Below are positions 43,559 through 53,260 of a stretch of DNA of 64,000 bases, one piece after another. The position numbers and the translations under genes were made by a program. The notes under the pieces were generated by a model. It saw nothing but the letters and a program-made list of their open reading frames with translations, had not been told where the DNA came from and did not search any database. The stretch spans positions 3,934,501-3,998,500 of the forward strand of contig CP016211.1 in assembly GCA_001931535.1 (NCBI GenBank). The letters are read 5' to 3'. How positions within the stretch are numbered: the stretch's first letter is position 1; the number at the start of each line of letters is the position of its first letter. Origin of the DNA: Minicystis rosea. Lineage in GTDB: Bacteria > Myxococcota_A > Polyangia > Polyangiales > Polyangiaceae.

Positions 43559-46042
43559 ATGCGCGCATCGAAAACGGCCGCCCTCGGCGACATCGGATTG
43601 TTGCTCACGTTCCTTTGCCTCGGCACCACCGGCTGCGGCGATGAAGGCCCACGCAGCGCCTCGTCCTCCTCCTCATCGAGCGCCGGTGCCGGCGGCACCG
43701 GCGGCGAATCATCCACGACGTCTTCTTCATCATCGGGCAGCAGCGGCGGCGGCGCTGGCACCGGCGGCGAATCATCCACGACGTCTTCTTCATCATCGGG
43801 TAGCAGCGGCGGCGCTGGCACCGGCGGCGAATCATCCAAGACGTCTTCTTCATCATCGGGCAGCAGCGGCGGCGCTGGCACCGGCGGCGAATCATCCACG
43901 ACGTCTTCTTCATCATCGGGCAGCAGCGGCGGCGGCGCTGGCACCGGCGGCGCCGCTACGACGGCATCCTCTTCGTCGTCATCGAGCGGTGGCACCGGCG
44001 GCGCCGCTACGACGGCATCCTCTTCGTCGTCGTCGAGCGGTGGTACCGGCGGCTCGGACGGCAGCGGCGGCACCGGCGGCGCGCCGTCCGCGGCGTCGTC
44101 CTCGGGCAACGCCTCATCGGTGGTGTCGTCCAGCAGCGGTGGCACCGGCGGCGCTGCGGGCAACGACACCTCGTCCTCGAGCAGCGGCGGAGGCGCGAGC
44201 GCTTCGACGTCCAGCTCCACCGGAGGGGCCGTCGGCTGCGTCACGCCGCTGGATTGCCCGGGTACCGACACCGCCTGCGCGATGCGCACCTGCATCGACG
44301 GCACCTGCGGGATGAGCTTCGTCGCGGCCGGCACGGCGCTGGCCGCGCAAACCCTCGGCGACTGTCAGACGAGCACGTGCGACGGCGACGGCGCCGTCGT
44401 CGTCGCGGCGGATCCGACGGACGCGCCGACCTCGAGCAACGACTGCCTCGCGGGCTCGTGCGCCGGCGACACGCCCGCGCTGGTCCCTGTCGCGGCCGGG
44501 GTCACGTGCACCCAAGGCGGCGGCGCCGTGTGCGACGGGAGCGGGAGCTGCGTGCCGTGCGTGAGCGACGCCCAGTGTCCGAGCGGGATCTGCACGGCGC
44601 ACGTCTGCCGGCCGCTCTCGTGCGGCAACGGCGTCAAGGACGGCACGGAGACCGACGTCGACTGCGGCGGGCCGGACTGCGGGCCGTGCGCCATCGGCAA
44701 GCAGTGCGCGAACAACGGCGATTGCGCGGGCGAGGCTTGCCGCACCGGCGTGTGCAGCGCCTACCCGTTCCCGCCGACCGGCGGGCCGACGTCGAGCTGG
44801 AGCGATTGCAGCGTGGGCCTCGATCCCGCCAAGAACGGCGGTGACCTGCTCTGGGCCAAGACGATGTTGATCAGCGGCGTGTTCGGCACCTGCGCCGACG
44901 GCCTTAGCTACGGCCAGCAGCTCGCCCTCGGGCCCACCGGCGACATCGTCGTGGGGGAGGAGTGCCACTACATCGGGAACGAAACCCTGGCCCACTACGA
45001 TCGGCTCAACGGATCCGGCGTCCTCCTCGACGCGAGGAGCCACATGCCGGCAGGGTTCGGCGCCTCCAACCACTACGGGTGGACCCGTCTCGTCATCGAC
45101 CCCGACAACAACCTCTTCGCCGCGGCCGCCGGCAACGAAAGCTGCCCGGATGGACCGTTCGGGTACTGCCCCGTGTCGGTGTCGGAGGAGATCTCCCCCG
45201 GCGGGCAGATCGTGAGCCCGAGCTGTCACGAGCACAGCACCCAGGCGCTCACGTCGGTCCAGGACTTCGGCTGCGGCCCGGTGACGCCGACCTCGCCGTC
45301 CGGCGGCGTGATCGTGCACAAAGGGCCCTCGTGCGGCTGCCTCTACAGCCGGGCGCTCCCGGTCGTGACATCGGTCGACTGGCGCGCGAGCGCCGGCGCG
45401 GTGCTCTACGTCACCTCCAGCACGCCCCTCGATCTGGGCTGCGGCACGCTCCCCGCCGACGCCGGCGGCAGCACGCTGGTGACGCGCCTCGATCCCTCCG
45501 GCCAGTGTGTCTTCGGGGCGTCGCTCGGCGCGCCGAACCTCACCGCAGCCCTCGATCCCGCTGGGCGAGTGGTCCTGAGCGGCCTCGTGGGCGCCGCGCC
45601 CGTCGATCTCGGAGGCGGCCCGCTCGCTCCGCTCGGCAGCCAGGACTTCGTCATCGTCGAGCTCGACGCCTCCGGCAATCACGTGTGGAGCCGTCGATTC
45701 GGCGCCTCGGGCGTCACCTTCGCAAAGTCGAAGGTCACCGTCTCGCAGGCAGGCGACGTCTACCTCCGGACCAGCTTCAACGGCGCCGTGGATCTCGGCG
45801 GCGGTCCCATCTCCGCGCTCACCGCCGACACGGTCGTCGGCAGCTACGATCCCTCGGGCGGCCACCGGTGGAGCCGCGATTTCCCCATCGCCGGCAACTA
45901 CCTGGCCGGCATCGACGGCTGCGGCTCGCTCGTCGTCGCGAGCAACGATTTCTCGCATTTCGACGCCGGCTACGGCTCGTTGTACGTGCCGGGCTCTCCC
46001 TACGCCGTCTGGTACGCCGCAATGGTCCGCTTCGCGCCGTGA
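43559..46042 (+). CDS. Large surface lipoprotein with Ser/Gly repeats and beta-propeller-like domain
   Basis: This is an 827-residue protein. The ATG at 43559 gives a signal sequence with lipobox GTTGC (Cys25-26). Residues about 30-220 are tandem Ser/Thr/Gly-rich repeats, probably an extended stalk. Cys-rich modules follow (about 225-410), including GTETDVDCGG of the same type as in the PI-PLC protein. The C-terminal half (about 425-827) has propeller-like repeats (GGGPLAPLGSQDFVIVELDA, GNHVWSRRFGASG; GGGPISALTADTVVGSYDP, GGHRWSRDF) of the SBBP kind. It is predicted to be on the cell surface. The DNA repeats make this gene prone to length change. Confidence 0.82.
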   Translation: MRASKTAALGDIGLLLTFLCLGTTGCGDEGPRSASSSSSSSAGAGGTGGESSTTSSSSSGSSGGGAGTGGESSTTSSSSSGSSGGAGTGGESSKTSSSSSGSSGGAGTGGESSTTSSSSSGSSGGGAGTGGAATTASSSSSSSGGTGGAATTASSSSSSSGGTGGSDGSGGTGGAPSAASSSGNASSVVSSSSGGTGGAAGNDTSSSSSGGGASASTSSSTGGAVGCVTPLDCPGTDTACAMRTCIDGTCGMSFVAAGTALAAQTLGDCQTSTCDGDGAVVVAADPTDAPTSSNDCLAGSCAGDTPALVPVAAGVTCTQGGGAVCDGSGSCVPCVSDAQCPSGICTAHVCRPLSCGNGVKDGTETDVDCGGPDCGPCAIGKQCANNGDCAGEACRTGVCSAYPFPPTGGPTSSWSDCSVGLDPAKNGGDLLWAKTMLISGVFGTCADGLSYGQQLALGPTGDIVVGEECHYIGNETLAHYDRLNGSGVLLDARSHMPAGFGASNHYGWTRLVIDPDNNLFAAAAGNESCPDGPFGYCPVSVSEEISPGGQIVSPSCHEHSTQALTSVQDFGCGPVTPTSPSGGVIVHKGPSCGCLYSRALPVVTSVDWRASAGAVLYVTSSTPLDLGCGTLPADAGGSTLVTRLDPSGQCVFGASLGAPNLTAALDPAGRVVLSGLVGAAPVDLGGGPLAPLGSQDFVIVELDASGNHVWSRRFGASGVTFAKSKVTVSQAGDVYLRTSFNGAVDLGGGPISALTADTVVGSYDPSGGHRWSRDFPIAGNYLAGIDGCGSLVVASNDFSHFDAGYGSLYVPGSPYAVWYAAMVRFAP
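43697..43940 (+). repeat. 60-63-bp tandem repeats within lipoprotein gene
   Basis: Four units beginning GGCACCGGCGGCGAATCATC repeat at about 60-63 bp; each encodes GTGGESS(T/K)TSSSSSGSSGG(G)A. They are nearly identical in DNA, including wobble positions, which shows recent expansion. A second family of shorter units (GTGGAATTASSSSSSSG) follows to about 44040. Confidence 0.85.
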
Positions 46043-46113
46043 TGCGGGCCGGCGCCGCCATCGACGCGGGCCGCGGCGGACACGAGCCATCCGCTCCCGA
46101 AGATCGGCCGTGA

Positions 46114-46340
46114 CTCGAGATGTGACCGAAAAAGCGTCGCGAGCGCCCGTCTCCAGGGTCGGATGGCGAAGCGACGGAGCTACACGAAGGAGGAGCGCGA
46201 GGCGGTGTTGGCGGACGTGCCCGCGCTTGGGGTCATGGAGGGTCGAGGAAGCACGGCGTTCCGCGGACCACCTCGACCCAGCGGGCCGTGCAGGGCCCCG
46301 CGGGCGCGCTGTCACGACCCGCGCGAGCCGTGCAGCTACT
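46114..46340 (+). pseudogene. Transposase N-terminal remnant with transposon end
   Basis: CTCGAGATGTGACC at 46114 marks a probable transposon end. From the ATG at 46163 the frame reads MAKRRSYTKEEREAVLADVP then ALGVME, the start of an IS3-type OrfA/HTH transposase. A net two-base loss near 46241 shifts the frame; the continuation SRKHGVPRTTSTQRAVQ is in another frame. The rest of the transposase is missing. The remnant runs into the stop codon of the convergent Cys-rich gene. Confidence 0.6.
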
Positions 46341-48443
46341 GAATGCCCCCGCCCCCGCAGACGTTGGCGACGCCGCCGCCTCCGCACGTCTGGGTGCCGG
46401 TGCACGCGCCGCAGTTGATGATGTTGCCGCAGCCGTCGGTCGCCTTGCCGCAGTTGTAGCCGAGCTGCGCGCAGGTCTTCGGGGTGCAGGGAGGCTGGTA
46501 GCACTGGCCCGGGGTCTGGCCGCCGCAGACCTCTCCCGACGGGCAGTTGCCGCAGTTGATGATGTGGCCGCACCCGTCGCCGACCGAGCCGCACACGTAG
46601 CCCAGGTTCGCGCAGGTCTTCGGCGTGCAGTTGCCGCTCGAGCACGTTCCCGCGTTGCAGGTCATGCCCGCGGGGCAGTTGCCGCAGTCGATCGCGTTGC
46701 CGCAGCCGTCGCCCTGCATGCCGCACGTGAAGCCCTGGTTCGCGCAGGTCTTGGGCGAGCAGCCGGCCGCGCACGCGCCGCCGATGCACGCCTGCCCGGG
46801 CGCGCACGAGCCGCAATCGATGATGTGGCCGCACCCGTCCGTCGCCGGCCCACACTGGGCGTTGGCCTGCGCGCAGGTCTTCGGCGTGCACGTCGGCGCG
46901 CAGGTGGAGACCCCGGCGCCGATGATCTTGAAGCCGACGTTGGCCACGTACGCGAGGTCGACCGCGTTCGTGTTGGGGTTGTACTGAATGACGCTGCTGT
47001 TGGTCGAGTTGCTCGCGTTGGGGTTCGCGTAGAGGTAGAAGTTGCCTCCCCAGAACGAGAACGCCCAGTAGCTCGGGGGGTGGAGCCCTGGACCTGCGAG
47101 TCCGAGATCGCGTTGCCGTTCGTCTTGTCGAGCTGGGCCACGCGAACGTACGGGGACGTGGTGAAGTAGCCGTAGAGGAGCGCATTGCCGGTGCCCGTGA
47201 GCTCCGCGCTCTGCCCCGTCAGCTTCGGGTCGTTCGAGAAGTTGCCGATCGGGATGACGGTCTTGGTGGCCATGTCGACCCGGGCGAGCCCGGCGCCACC
47301 GATGCCGTCGAGGTAGAGGGTCTCGGTGTTGCCGCCCGGCGTGTCGGACGAGAACCCCATGCCGACCTGGGTGAAGCCCGACGGGATCTGGATCCCGCTC
47401 GCCGTGCAGCCCGTCTTCGTCTTGAGATCGAACTTGTAGATGTATTGGTTCGGCGTGCCGGCGCCCGGGGTCAGGTAGTTGAGCCACGCGACGAGGTCGC
47501 GATCGATCGCCATGGAGTTCGGGTCCGAGGCGAGGCAGTCCGGCGTGGCGACGACCGTGAAGGTCTTGGTCGGCGGATCGAAGCTGTAGATCTTGTTGTT
47601 GAGGCCCCACACGTACACGAGCTCCGTACCCGCGGCGCAGCCGTTGCCGCCGCAGACGTTGGTTCCGCCTCCGCCGCAGATCTGACCGGCCGGGCAGCTC
47701 GCGCCCATGCTGCAGTCGAGCACGTTGCCGCAGCCGTCCGTCGCCATGCCGCAGTTGAAGCCCTGATCGGCGCACGTCTTGGGGACGCACGTGATCCCGC
47801 AGATGCCGTTCTGCGGGTTCGCGCCGCCGCCGCACGCTTGGTTCGCGGCGCAGGTGCCGCAGTCGAGGGCGTTGCCGCAGCCGTCGCCCTGCATGCCGCA
47901 CTGGTAACCCTGGTCGGCGCACGTCTTCGGCACGCAGACGCCGCTGCCGCAGGCGTTCGCGCTCTGCGCGCCGCACGTCTGGCCCGTGCCGCAGGTGCCG
48001 CAGTCGAGCGTCCCGCCGCAGGTGTCGCTCGCCATGCCGCAGTCGAAGCCCTGATCGGCGCACGTCTTCGGGTTGCAAGGCGGCGTCCCGCACACGTTCT
48101 GCTTGCCGTTGCCACCACAGACGGCGGGTGCCGTGCACGTGCCGCAGTCCTGCACGTCGCCACAGCCGTCCGGCGCCGCGCCGCAGTCGTAGCCGAGATC
48201 CGCGCAGCTCTTGTACGCGACGCACGTGCCGCCGCCGTCCGTGCCGGCGTCGGGCAGCGTGATGATGCCCGTCCCCGTCGATCCGCCGGTGTCGCCGGCG
48301 CCGCCTTTCCCGGAGGACGAGGAGCCGCCCGTGCCGTTCGAGGTCGAGGAGCTGCCCCCGTGGCCGTCGCTGGGGGTGGAACCACACGCGGCGACCGCGA
48401 CGATGGGGACGACGGTGGCCAGGAGATACGGGAGCGCGCGCAT
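46336..48443 (-). CDS. Cys-rich repeat lipoprotein with central beta-propeller-like domain, frameshifted
   Basis: The ATG at 48443 starts a lipoprotein signal (MRALPYLLATVVPIVAVAAC). Four modules of the type TCADQGFDCG...CGGTLDCGTC follow, then a propeller-like middle (about residues 265-450: YVWGLNNKIYSFDPPTKTF, LYLDGIGGAGLARVDMATKT). Near 47075-47080 a six-base G run (C on the coding strand) needs one more base: frame 1 then continues into nonsense, while frame 2 continues in sense as PPSYWAFSFWGGNFYLYANP and four more Cys-rich modules ending GGGGIQ at 46336. The corrected protein would be about 700 residues, with the modules flanking the propeller symmetrically. The shift is either a homopolymer sequencing error or recent gene loss. 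Confidence 0.75.
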
Positions 48444-48608
48444 GAAGAGCAGTGGAGGAAACGAGCGCGGCAGAGTCAATCCCCATTTGCCCGGCTCGCC
48501 GGGGCTTGCCCGGACTCGCCGGGGCGATTCGACTGCCCAGGTGGGTGGTCAGGCATCTTCGGGGTACCGCGTCACGTCAGCTCCGGCTCGGCGCATTGCT
48601 CGTGAAAC

Positions 48609-49338
48609 GTTCACTGCGCCAAATCAGCGAGCGTCGCCCGTATGGAGGACGTGCTCGACCTCCACGCGGAGCCGCCGGCCCCTCACCGACCCGTCGTCAA
48701 CTTCGACGAGTCACCCACGCAGCTCATCGGCGAGACGCGTGTGCCCACGCCATGCAAGCCTGGTCAGCCCGCCCGCGTCGACTACGAGTATCGACGTAAC
48801 GGCACTGCCAATCTGTTCGTCTTCTTCGACGCCCATCGCGCATGGCGGCACGTGAAGGTCACCGAGCATCGAACGGCGCAAGACTTTGCGGCGTGCATGC
48901 GCGACCTGACCGACGTGCGCTACCCCGAGGCGGAACGGATTCGTGTGGTCCTCGACAATCTCTCCACGCACAGCGAGGCCGCGCTCTACCAGTCCTTCTC
49001 GCCCGAGGAAGCACGGCGCATCCTGCGCCGCATCGAGCTCCACTACGTCCCCGAACACGCGAGCTGGCTCAACATGGTCGAGATCGAGATCGGCGTGCTC
49101 AAGGAGCAATGCCTCAGCCGTCGCATCGGCGACAAGGCCACACTCATCCGCGAGATCGCCGCCTGGGAGCAGCAGCGAAATGCGGCCCGCGCCACCATCC
49201 GCTGGATGTTCACCGTCGAAAAGGCCCGCTCGAAGATGGGCCGCTCGTACCCGCAAATTTCCGGGCCGGACGCGCCCGCGCCGAAAATCGACGTGCTCGC
49301 GGCCTGAACCGGTCAGGTCCTCAGTGCCGAGGTACTAG
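48609..49338 (+). mobile_element. IS630-family element remnant with 5'-truncated DDE transposase
   Basis: From 48642 the frame encodes 221 residues of an IS630-type transposase (DDE_3): MEDVLDLHAEP, NFDESPTQLIGETR (first Asp), FVFFDAHRAWRHVKV, IRVVLDNLSTHSEAA (second Asp), YVPEHASWLNMVEIEIGVLK (catalytic Glu) and ARATIRWMFTVEKARSKM. In-frame homology extends up to about 48609, before a stop at 48603-48605, so the N-terminal HTH half is missing. The right end is placed at GGTACTAG (49331-49338), where similarity to the second copy stops; CTAG fits the known target preference of IS630. Confidence 0.82.
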
Positions 49339-49340
49339 CC

Positions 49341-50592
49341 CTACCAGGGCTCCAGCGTCGCCGCGTCGAGGGAAGCGCGGACTCCCTCCGCCATCATCGT
49401 ATCGAGCCCGGGGTAGCTGCTGGCCTTCACCGCATGCGCGCTCAAGGCGTCAGCCTGCGCACGGACTTCGGATTCGAGGCCGAACGCTTTCGCGTGGCGT
49501 GCGACGAGCAGGAGATCCCGTTCGCGGAGCATCGGACCCTCTGCGAATCGACGAAGGAAGCCTTGGAGGAGCGCACGCACCTGCGGATCGCCGGGCTCGC
49601 TCGCGGCAATCACGCGCTGGACGGGCGTCAGATGATCGTGGAGCCAATAGGGTTGCAGGACCTGAAACGCGTCAGAGTGAGTCAAGAAGAACGCGCGCAC
49701 GGCGGGATCGGTCACCAGCTCCGGATGCTCGGGAAGAATCCGGAGCATATCTTTTCCGTCTTTCGAGAGCGTCGAGCCGGTGGAGAGCGTTCCCTGCGCG
49801 AGGCGGTCGAGGAGCTTAGGCAGCTCGAGCTCCTGGGCCGTCTTCCCTTGGCAATCGAACCCGCGTTCGTACAGAGCGGGGATGAAGAGGCTCTCGTCCA
49901 GGCTGCTCGACCTCCTCGTAGTCGCGGTCGAGCGCGGCCTTCGTCTCGGCGAGGATCTGGTCGAAGAGAGTAATCGAGCTCGAGAGCGGGCGCTCGAAGT
50001 GCCGCTCGACGGCGGGCTCGAGCAGCCGACGCTCGATCGCGTCTCTTGCGCCGCGCCGCTGGGCGAGAGCGGCGGCGTGAGCCTCGTCGTAGTTTGTACT
50101 CAGATGGCGAGATGCGAGCTCGCCCAGCGCGAGGCGCCGAAACATTTCCTTGTCCAGCGGTGGACCGCGCTCGCCGGGCGTCGATTCGTAGTCGGCGATG
50201 TCTTCGGGGCGGAGTGCGGCGAGGCGAAGGAGGACGCGCGTCTTCTTCGGCTTGTAATCACGCAGCTCCTTCATCCCCGTGATCCCGACGACTCGCGCAA
50301 GCTGGAGGCGATTGTTCGCGATCGGCGAGTGACGGAAGAAGTCGGACTCGAGACGGTCGACGATCTCCTCTGTGCACGCGGGCGCATCGGGCCTCTCGTC
50401 GGGGTAGCCGTGCGTGATCACGAGCTCCGTGGCGCAGATGCGCGTCTGCCAAGAGCCCGTCGGCTCCGTCGCATCGTGCCAACCCTGGCGAACCCACCGT
50501 GTTTCTGCGCTGTCGCCCTTGAGGCACGGCCGCGTCGTCCACGGGCTGCACGCCGCGACACCGATGGCAAGGAGCCCGAAGAGCCGGCGCAC
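49341..50592 (-). pseudogene. Frameshifted lipoprotein gene
   Basis: The GTG at 50592 starts MRRLFGLLAIGVAACSPW, a lipoprotein signal (Cys15). The frame continues as a helical protein (ELVITHGYPDERPDAPACTE, RVLLRLAALRPEDIADYEST, ILAETKAALDRDYEEVEQ). Near 49900 the frame breaks: the sense continuation is in a second frame as SSLDESLFIPALYERGFDCQ, then LPKLLDRLAQGTLSTGSTLS and MLRILPEHPELVTDPAVRAF, ending ATLEPW at 49341. The joined protein would be about 415 residues. I recognize no family. The 3' end abuts the IS630 right end, so the original stop may have been lost. Confidence 0.65.
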
Positions 50593-50921
50593 GATACGGA
50601 TCGTATGCCGAACGCTTAGGAAATAACCCGCCAATTTCCACACTCGCGCAGGAATCGTCACCCCGCTGCTCCCCCACCGCGGCCGTATCCCCGGCCACAG
50701 CATGACGCCACCACGCGTGGGCCGAGCAGCGCCAGCGCGAGGATCGATCCAGTCCACGCGCGCGGAGACATGGCGGTCGCGATGCCACACGCCGTCGCGC
50801 CATGGCCGTGGGGCAGGAGGAGGGGCGAGCTCGTCTTTGCGACGAGCGATCCCACGAAGCGGACCCAGCAAAGCGCACTTCGACGGCGTCCGCGCGCCGG
50901 GGCGAGATACCATCGAGCATC

Positions 50922-51557
50922 ATGCGAGCAGGAAGGTTCATGGGCGCAGCGACCCTCGCGTCGGGGGTCCTCGCGCTCGGGGGATGCCAAATCCACTCCG
51001 GCCCGAAGATCGATCTGATCGGCAAGCTCGACGGCGAGGTGCTGGTGTCCGACGTGCCGTCCAACATGGAGATTCCTGCGCGCGCCGATGTCGCCACCGT
51101 CGTGTTCGTCCGTCCCTCCTCCGATGCCGAAGGGCTGACTCCGGTCGTGCTCGATGAGCAGGGCCGCTTCCTCGGGCAGAGCTGGACCAAGTCCTACTTC
51201 GCCGTCACGGTCGCGCCCGGGGAGCACAGGTTCGTCGTGTGCAGCGACCGTCACGCGGGGCTGCGCGCGCGGCTCGCGGCGGGGAAGAGGTACGTCGTCG
51301 AGATCGTATGGGGAGGCCGGGGCTCGGGGCGGATGATCCCCCGCGCGATGCGGCCTGGCAGCGAGGGGTGGGGCGAGCTCGGTCGGTGGTACGGAGAGTT
51401 CACGCACTTCGGCGCGAACGGGGAGGCATGGCAGGCCTACGTGCGCTCCCGGCCCGAATTCCCGGGGAAATGCCTGCGGGCGGCAGACTCGGAGCTGGGA
51501 GCGCTGGACGAGAAGGCGCTCCGGGAGCGCTCGCTCGCGCCGGAGGACGGGGAGTGA
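50922..51557 (+). CDS. Lipoprotein resembling DUF2846 proteins
   Basis: This is a 211-residue protein from the ATG at 50922. The signal sequence ends LALGGC (Cys22). The domain about 45-140 (DVATVVFVRPSSDAEGLTPV, LDEQGRFLGQSWTKSYFAVT, VAPGEHRFVVCSDRHAGLRA, YVVEIVW) follows the pattern of DUF2846-type lipoproteins: beta sandwich with a ligand-like pG(E/K)H turn. It is divergent from the frameshifted lipoprotein across about 330 bp that hold no further gene. Its TGA overlaps the next ATG (ATGA). Confidence 0.78.
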   Translation: MRAGRFMGAATLASGVLALGGCQIHSGPKIDLIGKLDGEVLVSDVPSNMEIPARADVATVVFVRPSSDAEGLTPVVLDEQGRFLGQSWTKSYFAVTVAPGEHRFVVCSDRHAGLRARLAAGKRYVVEIVWGGRGSGRMIPRAMRPGSEGWGELGRWYGEFTHFGANGEAWQAYVRSRPEFPGKCLRAADSELGALDEKALRERSLAPEDGE

Positions 51558-51823
51558 TGAGCACGATCTCACGATGGATGGCGCGGAGCTCCCTCCTGAG
51601 CGTGCCGGCAGCGGCGGCGCCGCTGACCCTCGAGCAGGGCACGTGTGGCGGGAGCACCCCGAACGAGACCGATGCCTCCGGGCGGCGGTGCGCCGACGAC
51701 CGACGCGTCGTCGAGCACGACCTCGTCGACGGGGGCGGGCGCAGGCCCCGCGCTCGAATGGACACGGGAGAGCAGGTCACCTGCACGTCGCCGCCGGAGG
51801 GCGCCGTTCCTCCGATGTGTTGA
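51557..51823 (+). pseudogene. Truncated small lipoprotein gene
   Basis: The ATG at 51557 overlaps the preceding stop. It starts with hydrophobic MARSSLLSVPAAAAPLTL and GTCGGSTPNETDAS, but the linker typical of local lipoproteins (GGGAPTTDASSSTTSSTGAG) is in another frame from about 51680, so one or more shifts are likely. The sequence ends 12 bp before an IS630 3' fragment, which probably replaced the remainder. Confidence 0.5.
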
Positions 51824-51835
51824 CCCGGCGACAGG

Positions 51836-52018
51836 TCGCCGCCTGGGAGCAGCAGCGAAATGCGGCCCGTGCCACCATCCGCTGGATGTTCACCGTCGAA
51901 AAGGCTCGCTCGAAGATGGCCCGCTCGTACCCACCAATTCCCGGGCCGGACGCACCCGCGCCGAAAATCGACGTGCTCGCTGCCTGAACCTGTCAGGTCC
52001 TCGGTGCCGAGGTACTAG
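51836..52018 (+). mobile_element. IS630 3'-end fragment, 183 bp
   Basis: The fragment matches 49156-49338 over an equal 183 bp with about ten differences by eye. It encodes the transposase tail (AAWEQQRNAARATIRWMFTV, EKARSKMARSYPPIPGPDAP, KIDVLAA) and the same right end GGTACTAG. It has no start or DDE residues, so it is a dead fragment. Its right end marks where the next gene is truncated. Confidence 0.85.
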
Positions 52019-52053
52019 TCCGTGCAGCGCACCCGAAAACGGAGCCGAGCGCA

Positions 52054-52572
52054 TTGTTCGCGCTCGCCCGTCACCGAGATCCAAGGGTTGCGCTGCTGGT
52101 CGGCCTGCACGTTCGCTGTCCGGAGCCTGCGTTGCGGATCGTTGCCTATCGCGCGCGGATGCCGCTCGGCCGTGACCGACCCGACGACCCCGGCGAAGTC
52201 TCGATCGCGTGCGAGCACGAGCTCGAGCTCGTCGAGCGGCTGGAGACCGTGGACGCGCTGGCGATGGTGCCGAGCTACTGGGATCCCGACGAGGTCGTCG
52301 ACGCGTCGCAAACGGTCGTCGTGCACGACAGCTGGTTGAATTCGAGCGGCGGGGAGGACGTTGCCTCGGTGACGCTGCGCGCGCGCGCCGCGCACGGCTT
52401 CACTGCAGCAGAGCTGCTCTGGGCGATCCTGTTCGCGCTGAACGCGAAGGAGCGCGCGGGCCAGCCGCACTTCGACGGCGACACGCACGGACTCGGAAAG
52501 CAGCGATGTCTGTTCCAGCTCGGACGCGCGCGGGACCGCCCCGGCGAATGGCACGCGTCGTTGCGAAAGTGA
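52054..52572 (+). CDS. Hypothetical protein, 5' end probably lost at IS insertion
   Basis: The frame is open from the IS right end at 52018. The first usable start is TTG 52054, giving 172 residues, with no Shine-Dalgarno site. Visible features are an alpha/beta sequence PSYWDPDEVVDASQTVVVHD, LNSSGGEDVASVTLRARAAH, FTAAELLWAILFALNAKERA and a C-terminal LGKQRCLFQLGRARDRP. I recognize no family. The codon pattern is that of a real gene, so I read it as a 5'-truncated gene; expression is doubtful. Confidence 0.5.
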   Translation: MFALARHRDPRVALLVGLHVRCPEPALRIVAYRARMPLGRDRPDDPGEVSIACEHELELVERLETVDALAMVPSYWDPDEVVDASQTVVVHDSWLNSSGGEDVASVTLRARAAHGFTAAELLWAILFALNAKERAGQPHFDGDTHGLGKQRCLFQLGRARDRPGEWHASLRK

Positions 52573-53260
52573 ATTCCCGCGGCGCACGCACCCGGCAGTC
52601 AGGAAGCCGTGGAGGACTCATCCGGTGCGTCATCGAGCCCTCGTGCTTCGGTCGTGCCCTCTTCCCACCCTTCCCCCGCGCCCCGCGCCGCCTAGGGTTT
52701 CGCTGCCCCGTCGCACCTCCCGCGCCGCGGCGCCCTCGGCCACCCGCCCCAAACCTCCCTCGGCTCCCAGGCTCCCTCCGCACGACCTGCCCACCTCGCC
52801 CCCGGCCACCAAGGCTCCTCCGGCAATCCCATCCCATCCTTCCTCGGGCGCCGAGTTGCTTCCGGCACCCGCGCCGATCGCCCTCACCTCCCGAGAAGCC
52901 GCCCCCGGCAGCCAGCGCTGCCGCCGCCACCGCAGCCGCGGAGCCCTCGACGGGAGAACGCATCCGTGCCGCAAAGACCGCCGGCGCCGTCGCGCACCTG
53001 CGCCGATACCACCTCGCACCCAAGGGCCCTCTCGGCATCCGCCGCACGCGCGGCCCTCCGCGAGCTGCCTCGGCACGGCCCGCAAAACGAGCGCGCCCCC
53101 GCGCTCCCCGCCGCCCTCCGCGACCCTACCGGCCGCGCCCACGCGCTCCCCGCCGCCTCCATCCCCGCGAGCACCGCCGAGCATCACCGCGCGGGGTGCC
53201 GATTGTCATACTCGCGCGTGGTTCCTTGTGCGGGTCGCCTCGGGCTGCAACGTTCAAGAC
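52573..53260. other. C-rich, gene-poor stretch
   Basis: These 688 bp are strongly strand-asymmetric: the plus strand is C-rich and G-poor, especially 52660-53190, with long CC(T/A)CC-type tracts. Frames translate to Pro/Arg/Ser-rich sequence in all phases without motifs. I consider it non-coding. It precedes the coiled-coil gene and may contain its promoter near 53200-53250, where composition returns to normal. Confidence 0.55.

Noticed and set aside
44114..47185. Long minus-strand open frame spanning two lipoprotein genes
   Set aside because: It crosses gene boundaries and has no start signal or domain; only its Cys-rich end overlaps a real gene in that frame.
52625..53260. Pro/Arg-rich N-terminal extension of the coiled-coil protein
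   Set aside because: The extension lies in the strand-skewed tract where all frames look alike; homology-like sequence begins at the ATG at 53261.
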